From JAOABV01 sp039801465 (lineage in GTDB: Bacteria; Hydrothermota; Tepidihabitantia; Tepidihabitantales; CAIPLT01), in assembly GCA_039801465.1 (NCBI GenBank), contig JBDRUT010000033.1, forward strand, positions 1 through 15,577: a stretch of 15,577 nt of DNA, written 5' to 3'. The notes beneath the pieces are model-generated. The model worked only from the letters and a program-made list of their open reading frames with translations. It had not been told where the DNA came from and did not search any database. Of the stretch, positions 1-7,537 are shown piece after piece. How positions within the stretch are numbered: position 1 is the first letter of the stretch; the number at the start of each line of letters is the position of its first letter. Position numbers and translations under genes: made by a program.

Positions 1-520
1 GCTCAAACCATCTTTGAGGGTCGTCTGTTATCAATCTTTTTCTTCGCCAGATATCACCGAATTCTGGATTGCCTTCTTCATTTGGTCCGCGCCATGCCGC
101 ATAGACATATTCACCGTAAGCCTCAACCGATGGATTTGAAGCAGGTTCGGTTGTTGGCGATCCAGGAGTCGAAATTCTTATAATATCTGACCAAATTGGT
201 GGTATATCGTGTCTAATATCATCAGGATGGACTTTTTCCAGGGTTGTCTTGTAAAAGATCTTTCCGTCATCCACATCCCTTTGCCAAACAATATGAATAT
301 AATCGCCAGAGGTTACTGCGATTGATGGAGAATAACAATTCCCTGAATCAAGAATTGTTGGCGCTGACCAATTTTTTCCTGCCTTATATTGAAAATACAA
401 ATTCTGATTACTTACAAAAACACGATAAATAATATTTCTCGTTCCCTTCACCTCCATTGTATCCGATGATGTAAATAAACTAATGATTAAAATTAATGCT
501 AACATATTAAAATAGTTCAT
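1..520 (-). CDS. Secreted BNR/sialidase-like beta-propeller protein, N-terminal part (cut by window edge)
   Basis: This frame is open from an ATG at 520 to the left edge, giving about 173 residues with no stop, so only the N-terminus is present. Residues 1-20 look like a signal peptide: a short polar start, then a hydrophobic run (MLALILIISLF) ending in TSS, so the protein is probably exported. The rest contains propeller-blade-like stretches such as NWSAPTILDSG, then YSPSIAV and YIHIVWQ, and later NPSVEAYGEYVYAAW. This alternation of W-S-x-P and PSIAV...HIVW is typical of BNR/sialidase-like repeats. The start at 520 is chosen because a near-consensus promoter places the transcript start next to it; an ATG at 505 is the alternative. 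The function and substrate are unknown. The family is often found in large surface or secreted proteins, but the C-terminus that would show a sorting domain is outside the window. Confidence 0.72.
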   Translation of the reverse strand, partial: MNYFNMLALILIISLFTSSDTMEVKGTRNIIYRVFVSNQNLYFQYKAGKNWSAPTILDSGNCYSPSIAVTSGDYIHIVWQRDVDDGKIFYKTTLEKVHPDDIRHDIPPIWSDIIRISTPGSPTTEPASNPSVEAYGEYVYAAWRGPNEEGNPEFGDIWRRKRLITDDPQRWFE

Positions 521-527
521 CTAATTT

Positions 528-555
528 AGAATAAAACTAATTTAGACCTTGTCAA
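528..555 (-). promoter_or_regulatory. Sigma-70-like promoter of the propeller gene, leaderless geometry
   Basis: On the minus strand, TTGACA (550-555) and TATTCT (528-533) are separated by 16 bases. The -10 ends 7 bases before the ATG at 520, so the predicted transcript start falls on or one base before the start codon. No Shine-Dalgarno sequence is present. Confidence 0.7.
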
Positions 556-614
556 TATTGAGTTTTGAGATTGGGAATCCGAGTTCTATTCAAAGTTTCT
601 TTAATAAATTCGAA

Positions 615-1106
615 TTAAATCGGCTCTAATGTAAGTAACTTTTCATCCTTTTCTACAGTTTGCCCGACTTTTACATAGACTGACGAAACTTTTGCTTTGA
701 TTGGACTTTTAATCTCATTCTGCATCTTCATTGCTTCTAAGATTAAAAGCCCTGCATTAGATTCTATTACATCGCCAGTTTTTACCTCTAATTTAATCAC
801 TAACCCTGACATTGGTGCAGTAACTAAAATCTCCTTTTGTGGTCTGGTTATTTCTTCGGTCTCAGTTTTTGTTGAGATTATTGATGCACTTAATGGTCTC
901 TTGAATGTGCTAACTTTATAATAATTACCATCTTTAGTTAATCGAACATCATATTCTTTCCCATCAATAATTATACCTATTATTTGTCCGATCTTGTCAA
1001 TTTTGGGTTGCACATCAATCACTTCGCCATCAACGATTGCTCTGAACTTACCATACATCTCAGTAATCTCAATATCAAAAATCTTATCATCAACCAGTAT
1101 CTTCAT
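615..1106 (-). CDS. Stand-alone biotin carboxyl carrier protein (biotinyl/lipoyl domain)
   Basis: The protein has 163 residues from the ATG at 1106; the same frame also has an upstream TTG at 1118, which is less likely. It carries the biotin that shuttles a carboxyl group between a biotin carboxylase and a carboxyltransferase. The C-terminal ~70 residues form the biotinyl domain: APMSGLV opens it, EAMKMQNEI holds the biotinylated lysine (K127), and it ends LLTLEPI. The N-terminal ~75 residues (MKILVDDKIFDIEITE...GKEYDVRL) resemble the beta-rich segment that precedes the carrier in propionyl-CoA carboxylase alpha chains and in sodium-pump decarboxylase gamma-type subunits. A short charged linker joins the two. 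It lies downstream of a carboxyltransferase that lacks its own carrier (1263-2816), which makes it the natural partner. The gap of 156 bases contains a small repeat. The acyl substrate cannot be read from this protein alone. Confidence 0.88.
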   Translation of the reverse strand: MKILVDDKIFDIEITEMYGKFRAIVDGEVIDVQPKIDKIGQIIGIIIDGKEYDVRLTKDGNYYKVSTFKRPLSASIISTKTETEEITRPQKEILVTAPMSGLVIKLEVKTGDVIESNAGLLILEAMKMQNEIKSPIKAKVSSVYVKVGQTVEKDEKLLTLEPI

Positions 1107-1152
1107 ATTAAAAATCAAAATTAGTCACTTCTATGCATTGATAAAAGATACT

Positions 1153-1253
1153 AATTTTGTCATCTGACTATAATTGATTCAAAGATTTAAGATTCTTCGT
1201 CACTACGCTTCTTAGAATGACAAACAGAAATTTTGTCATTTTCATAATTGATT
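1153..1253. repeat. Hairpin-forming intergenic repeat flanked by imperfect direct repeats
   Basis: The gap between the two biotin genes holds AATTTTGTCAT...AATTGATT twice, at 1153-1179 and 1229-1253, as imperfect direct repeats. Between them lies an element at 1190-1221 that starts AGATTCTTCG and ends AGAATGAC. Inside it ATTCT (1192-1196) can pair with AGAAT (1214-1218), and CGT (1198-1200) with ACG (1205-1207). The element resembles short dispersed repeats of the type AGATTCTTCG...AGAATGAC that I recall from intergenic regions of many environmental genomes. No second copy of the core was seen in this window. Confidence 0.45.
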
Positions 1254-1262
1254 TTTGATGTA

Positions 1263-2816
1263 TCATTGTCTCAACGCTTCTCTCCGTGCAACTAATTTCC
1301 ATTCCGAACCAATTTGTCTTTTACTATATTGAATAAAATGCTGTGCATATTTTGAATTATGCGAAAGATATTGGTGTAAAGCAATCGCTATTGCTGTTAT
1401 CTTCTTTTCTTCCGCGCTACTTACTGTTGCAACATCAAGTTCTTCTTCTAATTTTTCGGGTTCAACTTTACCTTGTAGGAAACTGAGTGCAATCTGCGGA
1501 AATAAAGCATAAGTTATTAAATCCTCTTCTTCAGAACCTTTTCTTAATATGCCAAGTTTTTCCGCTTCAACTTTTCTTTGAGGTAATTCGGGTTTTAGTA
1601 AATCTGCGGGACGACAATTAATCGGTTCTTCCTCACCAATAATTTTTTCTAATAACTCTTTTTTTATTGGCGCTGGTGGTCGTCCATAATAACCCAGACA
1701 ATAATCTTTAACTTCTTTACTTATCCGGGAATAACGCTCACCTGATAGAACATTCAATACCGCTTGAATACCGACAATCTGACTGGTCGGTGTTACTAAT
1801 GGCGGATAACCTAAATCTTCTCTTACGCGAGGAGTCTCTTTTAGTACTTCCTGATATTTATCCAGGGCATTTTGTTCCTTGAGTTGCGAATGTAAATTAG
1901 AAAGCATACCACCAGGAATCTGGTGAACCGCAACAGTTGTATCGGTTATTTCTGCAATTGGACTGATAAACTTTTTATACTTCTTTTTTATCTCTAAAAA
2001 ATAATAGCCAATTTCAATAAGTTTTTGTAAATCAAGTCCAGTATCCCGTGGTGTATCCTTAAGACTGACAACCATATTTTCAGTTGCTGGTTGTGAACTA
2101 CCACCAGCAAAGACTGAGATCGCGGTATCAATAATATCAACACCGGCATTAATTGCGGAAAAATAACTGATTGGTCCCATTCCACTGGTGCAATGAGTGT
2201 GTAAATCAACAGGAATTTTTAATTTCTGCTTTAATGCTTTGACTAAATCATATGCGGACTTAGGTGATATAAGTCCAGCCATATCTTTAATACAACAACA
2301 ATCGCACCCCATCTCTTCTAATTGCTGAGCGAATTCAACGAATTTTTCAATTGTATGAACCGGACTGGTTGTATAAGAAATTGTTCCTTGCACTTCAGCA
2401 CCAATATCTTTTGCAGTCTTAATTGCCCTTTCCATATTTCTAATATCATTAAGCGCGTCAAATATTCGAAAGATATCAATACCGTTCTTCTTTGCCAGTT
2501 TGATAAATTTTTCTAAAACATCATCCGGATAATTGCGATAGCCAACAATATTTTGACCTCGTAAAAGCATTAGTAATTTCGTATTAGGTAGATGTTCTCT
2601 TAATAACCGAAGTCTTTGCCAAGGGTCTTCGGCTAAATACCGTATACAAACATCAAAGGTCGCTCCACCCCATACTTCCATTGCAAAGAAACCAATCTTA
2701 TCCATCTTATCACAGATTGGCAACATATCTTGAGTCCTTAAACGGGTTGCCATCAGAGATTGATGTGCATCACGAAAAGTTGTATCGATAATTTTTACTG
2801 GTTGTTTTATAGTCAT
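1263..2816 (-). CDS. Biotin-dependent carboxyltransferase (pyruvate carboxylase B/oxaloacetate decarboxylase alpha type), no carrier domain
   Basis: This 517-residue protein is a carboxyltransferase of the transcarboxylase 5S/oxaloacetate decarboxylase alpha class. These TIM-barrel enzymes move a carboxyl group between biotin and pyruvate/oxaloacetate. Family signatures are DTTFRDAHQSL (11-21), WGGATFDV (49-56), RGQNIVGYRNYPDD (86-99), CIKDMAG with the carbamylated lysine K177, and the metal-binding pair H206/H208 in LHTHCTSGM. The conserved helical domain (QIPGGM, LGYPPLVTPTSQIVG, YGRPPAPI, RPADLL) runs to about residue 440. Instead of a biotinyl domain the C-terminus (about 470-517) ends ITAIAIALHQYL...WKLVARREALRQ. 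This resembles tails of small subunits of sodium-pump decarboxylases and acyl-CoA carboxylases, an inference from pattern only. Four cysteines cluster just before the active lysine (C171, C173-C175). The separate carrier at 615-1106 is the likely biotin donor. It is strongly similar to the neighbour at 2901-4763, so the pair arose by duplication. Confidence 0.88.
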   Translation of the reverse strand: MTIKQPVKIIDTTFRDAHQSLMATRLRTQDMLPICDKMDKIGFFAMEVWGGATFDVCIRYLAEDPWQRLRLLREHLPNTKLLMLLRGQNIVGYRNYPDDVLEKFIKLAKKNGIDIFRIFDALNDIRNMERAIKTAKDIGAEVQGTISYTTSPVHTIEKFVEFAQQLEEMGCDCCCIKDMAGLISPKSAYDLVKALKQKLKIPVDLHTHCTSGMGPISYFSAINAGVDIIDTAISVFAGGSSQPATENMVVSLKDTPRDTGLDLQKLIEIGYYFLEIKKKYKKFISPIAEITDTTVAVHQIPGGMLSNLHSQLKEQNALDKYQEVLKETPRVREDLGYPPLVTPTSQIVGIQAVLNVLSGERYSRISKEVKDYCLGYYGRPPAPIKKELLEKIIGEEEPINCRPADLLKPELPQRKVEAEKLGILRKGSEEEDLITYALFPQIALSFLQGKVEPEKLEEELDVATVSSAEEKKITAIAIALHQYLSHNSKYAQHFIQYSKRQIGSEWKLVARREALRQ

Positions 2817-2900
2817 GATTAAATGTTATGCATCAAAATACTAAAAATAATAATAGCGAAGTTCTTTAATATTTGACAATGGATTTTCAAAATCTAAATA

Positions 2901-4763
2901 TTACGCAATTGGTTCAATCAAGAACAATGCCTGTCCGTATTCTACTGCATCACCATCTTTAACCAATATATCGATAATTTTACATTTCTTTTCTGCTTCA
3001 ATTTCGTTCATCAACTTCATCGCTTCAATGACGCATAGAGTTTCACCAACATCAACAATGTCACCTTTATTAACATAAGGCGGAGCATCAGGACGGGGTC
3101 GACTATAAAAAGTTCCTACCATTGGCGATTTTATCTCTTCGTAGTGAGTGCTGACTGTTGGTTTTTCTGACTGAGTGGTCGCTGATGTTTGGTCAGCATA
3201 GGCTTGCGGTTTAGTTTCAGCGGCAATTGGAGTTTGCGTGATAATTGGAGCACCGGTTGACTTTCGAATCTTCACCTTATTACCAGCAAATTCCCATTCC
3301 AATTCTGCAATATTGTGCTTGCTGTATAATTCTAATAATTCTTTTAATATATCTATTCCTTCTTTATCTTCTTTTCTCATATCTTGTTCCTCACTTTGTT
3401 CAGGTTCAACAAACTGTGATGGATTTTCACGATACTCAAAGTATTTAAGAGCAACTTCCGGAAACAAAGCATAAGTGATATAATCCTCTTCTTTTTTAAC
3501 ATATTTCTTATCCAGTTCATTTTTGACTTTACTCATTACTGGTTCTAATAAATCTGCAGGTCTTTTGTTAATCGGCTTCTCATCGCCGAGAATCTTTTTT
3601 CTGATATTCTCTTTGATTGGTGCTGGTGGTCTACCATATAAACCGCGGACATAGTTTTTAATTTCCTCAGGAACTATTTTATAGCGCTCTTTAGCTAAGA
3701 CATTAAACACTGCCTGCACACCAACAATTTGACTGGTTGGTGTTACCAGAGGTGGATAACCTAAATCTTTTCTCACTCTCGGCACTTCGGCTAAAACTTC
3801 AGTTAGTCGGTCTATTGCATTCTGTTCTTTAAGTTGTGATTGGAGATTTGATGCCATACCACCGGGAATCTGATGGATTAGAACCATCTCATCAATAATT
3901 TTATCTATTTTAATATTTCGCTTTTGTCGGACCGTCTCAAAATACTCTGAGATTTCCGCAATAATACTTAAAGAGAGTCTCGGATTATAAGGCGTGTTAG
4001 CCAGCATTGCAAGAATCGTCTCTACTGCTGGTTGTGATGTTGCAAATGAGAGCGGACCATGCGCAGTATCAATAATGTCGACTCCGGCTTCAATTGCTTT
4101 CAAATAACTTGCGACCACCATTCCACTTGATGAATGAGAGTGGAGTTGAACCGGCAATTTAATTTCGGCTTTCAATCTTCTGACGAGTTCATAAGCAACA
4201 TCCGGTGCGATTATTCCTGCCATATCTTTAATGCAAATACTATCAATTCCTAAATTCAATTGCTCTTTTGCACATTTAAGGTAATAATCAATCGTATGAA
4301 CTGGACTTATCGTATAGCATAGTGTTCCCTGAGCGTGTTTCTTATATTTCTTAACAAATTTTATTGCTGATTCCAGATTACGCACATCGTTTAATGCGTC
4401 AAAAATTCGATAGATATCCATACCGCGTTCGGCGGATTTTTCAATAAATGCTTCTAATAAATCATCTGGGTAGTTGCGATAGCCAACGATATTTTGACCA
4501 CGCAAAAGCATCTGAAGTTTAGTATTTTTGACTTCTTTTCGAATCACGGAAAGCCGTTCCCAAGGGTCTTCTCGCAGATAACGGATGCTAACATCAAAAG
4601 TCGCTCCCCCCCACATTTCCAATGACCAATAGCCAACTTGGTCTAACTTCTGGAGTATTGGGATCATCTCATCAGTGTTCATTCGGGTCGCCCACAATGA
4701 TTGATGCGCATCCCGAAGAGTTGTATCGGTTATCTTAACTGGCCTTGGTTTTAATGTCGCCAT
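2901..4763 (-). CDS. Biotin-dependent carboxyltransferase fused to an AccB-like biotin carrier (pyruvate carboxylase subunit B type)
   Basis: The protein has 620 residues. Residues 8-440 form the pyruvate/oxaloacetate carboxyltransferase: DTTLRDAHQSL (13-23), WGGATFDVSIRY (51-62), CIKDMAG with carbamylated K179, metal ligands H208/H210 in LHSHSSSGM, LGYPPLVTPTSQIVG and YGRPPAPI. Residues ~465-620 look like a whole acetyl-CoA carboxylase carrier protein rather than the short domain usual in PycB. They begin with an AccB-like helix (ILKELLELYSKHNIAELEWE, 472-491). A Pro/Thr/Gln-rich linker follows, then the biotinyl domain with IKSPMVGTFY (544-553), EAMKLMNEIEAE (biotin K583) and VEYGQALFLIEP. 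It would make or use oxaloacetate with a separate biotin carboxylase subunit, which is not in the window. Pyruvate carboxylase B and oxaloacetate decarboxylase alpha cannot be told apart by sequence here. It leads a three-gene minus-strand run and has its own promoter. Confidence 0.9.
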   Translation of the reverse strand: MATLKPRPVKITDTTLRDAHQSLWATRMNTDEMIPILQKLDQVGYWSLEMWGGATFDVSIRYLREDPWERLSVIRKEVKNTKLQMLLRGQNIVGYRNYPDDLLEAFIEKSAERGMDIYRIFDALNDVRNLESAIKFVKKYKKHAQGTLCYTISPVHTIDYYLKCAKEQLNLGIDSICIKDMAGIIAPDVAYELVRRLKAEIKLPVQLHSHSSSGMVVASYLKAIEAGVDIIDTAHGPLSFATSQPAVETILAMLANTPYNPRLSLSIIAEISEYFETVRQKRNIKIDKIIDEMVLIHQIPGGMASNLQSQLKEQNAIDRLTEVLAEVPRVRKDLGYPPLVTPTSQIVGVQAVFNVLAKERYKIVPEEIKNYVRGLYGRPPAPIKENIRKKILGDEKPINKRPADLLEPVMSKVKNELDKKYVKKEEDYITYALFPEVALKYFEYRENPSQFVEPEQSEEQDMRKEDKEGIDILKELLELYSKHNIAELEWEFAGNKVKIRKSTGAPIITQTPIAAETKPQAYADQTSATTQSEKPTVSTHYEEIKSPMVGTFYSRPRPDAPPYVNKGDIVDVGETLCVIEAMKLMNEIEAEKKCKIIDILVKDGDAVEYGQALFLIEPIA

Positions 4764-4778
4764 AATTGCCCAATGTTT

Positions 4779-4806
4779 TTTATATTTTAACAGTTTTAGT
4801 CTTCAA
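4779..4806 (-). promoter_or_regulatory. Sigma-70-like promoter of the biotin-enzyme genes
   Basis: On the minus strand, TTGAAG (4801-4806) and TATAAA (4779-4784) are 16 bases apart. The -10 ends 15 bases before the ATG at 4763, giving a leader of only about 8-9 bases with no Shine-Dalgarno sequence. It probably serves the three-gene biotin run; I found no equally good promoter before the second and third genes. Confidence 0.55.
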
Positions 4807-4831
4807 TATTATCTTTACCGTGTATTATTAT

Positions 4832-6250
4832 TTATCTGTTCTTAGATTTAGTATCAAAATAATATTCTTTAAGTTTACTTGTAAGTTCTTCCAGACGCAT
4901 TAGTCGTGAGCCTTTAATAAGTATTTTATCACCAATATTAATAATGTCAACCAAATTATGAACTGCTTCTATATTATTATTACAAACAAAGATTTGTTTA
5001 GGATTCTTTTTATCTTGAGCCGATTCCGCAATATATTTTGCCTGTTCGCCTACCGTTAACAGAATATCAATACCTTCAGGAAATGTTTCTCCAACCCATT
5101 TGTGAAGTTCGATGCTCTTATCGCCTAATTCTAACATATCTGATAAAACTGCAATTTTCTTACCATTGCCTTTTGTAAATTTAGCAAAAGTATTTAAGGC
5201 AGATATCATTGATTGGGGATTGGCATTGAATGCATCATTATAAATCGTGATACCATTGATTTCTATCTTCTCCATCCTCATCCGTGGCAGTAGAAAATCG
5301 CTAAGTTTCGAAATAATTTCTTCAAACTCAAATCCAACTGCTCGTGCAACACTTATTGCTGCAAGGGCATTATAAATATTATAAATACCAGGAACATTCA
5401 GCCTCACCAAATATTTACCACATAAAAGAAACTCAGTTCCTTTTTCATAATGGTCAATAATCTCTTTAGCAAAAATATCTGGTTGCCCGAAATGACCAAG
5501 TTTCTCAATACCAAAAGTATATAGCGCCTTAAACTTAAATCTTGGCAAAACTTGCATTAACATTGGGTCATCCGCATTCAGAATTGCCATACCTGTGTTA
5601 GCAACTGCTTCTAATAACTCCGTCTTTTCTCTTAGCACACCTTCTCGGTTATGTAAAAACTCCAGATGAGTATCACCGATATTAGTAATCACACCAATTT
5701 GCGGTAGGCTAATTTCACAAAGTCTTTTAATTCCTCCTAAGAGATTCATCTCCATTTCAAGTATTAACACTTCCGTATCTTTAGTTAATTGTAAAACCGT
5801 CAACGGCACACCAATATCATTATTAAAACTTTCTGGAGCCTTTATTACCTGATGCTTTTGGTTAAGAATATGCGCAATCATATCTTTAGTAGTTGTTTTT
5901 CCATTACTGCCAGTAATTGCAATAACTATTGGCTGGAATTTTTTTCGATAATAAGATGCAATATCACCCAATGCTTGGATTGTGTTGTTAACCACAATAA
6001 TGTTAACGTCTCGCCGAGTTTCAATGCCAATCGGCTGATTATCAACTAAAATACCACAAGCACCTCTTTCTAAGGCTTGTTTAATAAAACTATGGCCATC
6101 AAAAAATTTCCCTTTTATTGCTATAAATAAATCATCGGGTAATATTTTTCTTGTATCAATTGAAATATTTTTGATTAAATAATTTTTATCACCCTGAATT
6201 AATCTACCTTGAGTTGCGTTAATAATTTCAGCAATTGTAATTGGTTCCAT
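4832..6250 (-). CDS. murF: UDP-N-acetylmuramoyl-tripeptide--D-alanyl-D-alanine ligase
   Basis: MurF adds D-Ala-D-Ala to the UDP-MurNAc tripeptide in the cytoplasm, the last soluble step of peptidoglycan precursor synthesis. The 472 residues match the family length. Residues ~1-85 form the N-terminal substrate domain (DTRKILPDDLFIAIKG). The ATP-binding Mur domain carries the P-loop GSNGKTTTK (114-122), SFNNDIGVPLTVL (141-153) and TNIGDTHLEFL (189-199). The C-terminal domain has the MurF-typical NDAFNANPQSM (338-348) and LSDMLELG (369-376). One oddity is that the usual EMGxxxxGEI stretch reads EMEMNLLGGI (165-174), changing two normally conserved positions. The DAFNANP motif favours MurF over MurE or FolC. 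It starts 29 bases after queA and shares its direction, so the two are probably cotranscribed. There is no Shine-Dalgarno sequence before the ATG. Confidence 0.95.
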   Translation of the reverse strand: MEPITIAEIINATQGRLIQGDKNYLIKNISIDTRKILPDDLFIAIKGKFFDGHSFIKQALERGACGILVDNQPIGIETRRDVNIIVVNNTIQALGDIASYYRKKFQPIVIAITGSNGKTTTKDMIAHILNQKHQVIKAPESFNNDIGVPLTVLQLTKDTEVLILEMEMNLLGGIKRLCEISLPQIGVITNIGDTHLEFLHNREGVLREKTELLEAVANTGMAILNADDPMLMQVLPRFKFKALYTFGIEKLGHFGQPDIFAKEIIDHYEKGTEFLLCGKYLVRLNVPGIYNIYNALAAISVARAVGFEFEEIISKLSDFLLPRMRMEKIEINGITIYNDAFNANPQSMISALNTFAKFTKGNGKKIAVLSDMLELGDKSIELHKWVGETFPEGIDILLTVGEQAKYIAESAQDKKNPKQIFVCNNNIEAVHNLVDIINIGDKILIKGSRLMRLEELTSKLKEYYFDTKSKNR

Positions 6251-6279
6251 AATTGTCTAACGGCTATTGACATCTGTTT

Positions 6280-7314
6280 CTAATAAATAAACTTGGCATC
6301 ACCAAAACTATAGAATCGAAACTTATGTTCTATAGCGTACTTATAGGCATTAAATATAAATTCTTTATCCGCGAAAGCGCAGACCAGCATCAAAAGTGTA
6401 GATTTTGGCAAATGAAAATTTGTTATCATTGCATCAACGATTTTATATTTATAACCAGGATAAATATACAAATCAGTAAAACCTTTGTTGGCTTTTATTT
6501 GAGAAATATTATCCTTATTAAGAAATGCCTGTGATTCTAAAGAGCGAACAACGGTTGTGCCAACTGCAATGACTCTTCGGTGTTCTTTTTTAGCCTTATT
6601 GACAATTCTTGCAGTCTCTTCTGTAATCTCAAATTCTTCTAAATGCATCTTATGCTCTTCTACTAAATCAACTTTTACTGGTCGAAAAGTTCCTAATCCG
6701 CAATGCAGTGTCAACTTTACAACTTCTATTCCCTTGTTGCTGATATTCGACAATAATTCCTTAGTAAAATGTAAGCCTGCAGTTGGCGCTGCAATTGCAC
6801 CTTCTTTTTCGGCATAAATAGTTTGATAACGATTAATATCTTTTGGTTTAGATTTAATATATGGTGGCAAAGCAATCTCACCTTGTTTATTCAAAAGTTC
6901 CCTAACATTGATTCCCTGAAATTCAATTATTCTTATGCCTGTCTCTTTTCTTTCTAATACCTTAGCATAAGCGCCATTAAAAGTAACGATAACTCCTGGT
7001 TTTAGTTTTTTAGCAGGCTTTGCTAATGCTTCCCATTTTCCGGCTTCTATTTCTCGTAAAAGCAATAATTCAACAATCTGCCCACTCTTTTTTCCGTTTA
7101 TTCTTCCATAAATTCGTGCTGGAATAACCTTTGTATCATTTATAACTAAAACATCTCCAGGATAAAGAAAATTAATAATATTTCGAAAGATACTTTCTTT
7201 AATTTCTCCAGTTAACCGATTTAATATCAAAAGTCTCGATTCATCTCTTTTATCTTGTGGACTCTGGGCAATCAGTTCTTTAGGCAGATTATAATCAAAT
7301 TCAGCAACACGCAT
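6280..7314 (-). CDS. queA: S-adenosylmethionine:tRNA ribosyltransferase-isomerase
   Basis: QueA transfers and isomerises the ribosyl part of S-adenosylmethionine onto 7-aminomethyl-7-deazaguanine at the tRNA wobble position, making epoxyqueuosine. The 344 residues are the usual length and the whole family pattern is present: FDYNLPKELIAQ (6-17), VINDTKVIPARI (57-68), LPPYI (149-153), the signature EGAIAAPTAGLHFT (171-184), LHCGLGTFRPV, VGTTVVRSLES and TNFHLPKSTLLMLV. No residue of these motifs is missing. The start at 7314 is supported by a promoter with its -10 hexamer six bases upstream. No preQ1 riboswitch is visible, and one could not be accommodated in such a short leader. The downstream neighbour is murF after 29 bases, an operon of convenience rather than of shared pathway. 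Other queuosine genes are absent from the window. Confidence 0.97.
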   Translation of the reverse strand: MRVAEFDYNLPKELIAQSPQDKRDESRLLILNRLTGEIKESIFRNIINFLYPGDVLVINDTKVIPARIYGRINGKKSGQIVELLLLREIEAGKWEALAKPAKKLKPGVIVTFNGAYAKVLERKETGIRIIEFQGINVRELLNKQGEIALPPYIKSKPKDINRYQTIYAEKEGAIAAPTAGLHFTKELLSNISNKGIEVVKLTLHCGLGTFRPVKVDLVEEHKMHLEEFEITEETARIVNKAKKEHRRVIAVGTTVVRSLESQAFLNKDNISQIKANKGFTDLYIYPGYKYKIVDAMITNFHLPKSTLLMLVCAFADKEFIFNAYKYAIEHKFRFYSFGDAKFIY

Positions 7315-7320
7315 ACTTAT

Positions 7321-7348
7321 AGATTAATTAAAAGATACTGTTCGTCAA
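7321..7348 (-). promoter_or_regulatory. Promoter of queA-murF, leaderless geometry
   Basis: On the minus strand, TTGACG (7343-7348) and TAATCT (7321-7326) are 16 bases apart. The -10 ends six bases before the queA ATG, so the transcript should start on the A of the ATG. The -10 is a weak match, but the spacing agrees with five other promoters in the window. Confidence 0.5.
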
Positions 7349-7502
7349 GGTCTAATCGCTTAGCCTACAAAATCACCCGATGACCGAAGCAGTCTTGAAT
7401 TTTATCATAAACAAAAATTCATACCGGATGTTATCTTACAAATCTAAATTCAAGAAGGATTAGCAGAAATTTTTGCACCGAAGTCCGTTATTTTGAGTCA
7501 TC

Positions 7503-7530
7503 TTGACTTTTCTTATATCACAAGTATTAT
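7503..7530 (+). promoter_or_regulatory. Promoter of the redoxin-NrdG pair, leaderless geometry
   Basis: TTGACT (7503-7508) and TATTAT (7525-7530) are separated by 16 bases and followed by seven bases before the ATG at 7538. The transcript start is predicted at or one base before the ATG. This fixes the start at 7538 rather than at the in-frame TTG at 7493, which would lie upstream of the promoter. Confidence 0.7.
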
Positions 7531-7537
7531 TTACTCT

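Noticed and set aside
244..432. Plus-strand open frame of 62 codons at the left edge
   Set aside because: It is antisense to a minus-strand frame with a signal peptide, a promoter and propeller motifs.
2850..2879. Separate promoter for the second carboxyltransferase (TTGTCA-18-TATTAT)
   Set aside because: The spacing breaks the 16-base rule seen elsewhere and would leave a leader of about 27 bases without a Shine-Dalgarno sequence; cotranscription from 4779-4806 is simpler.
7315..7370. preQ1 riboswitch upstream of queA
   Set aside because: No C-rich pseudoknot-type element is visible, and the promoter geometry leaves no leader to hold one.
7493..7537. Upstream TTG start extending the redoxin by 15 residues
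   Set aside because: The extension would cover the TTGACT-16-TATTAT promoter, and the family N-terminus begins at MKLLIFGKSTC, encoded from 7538.
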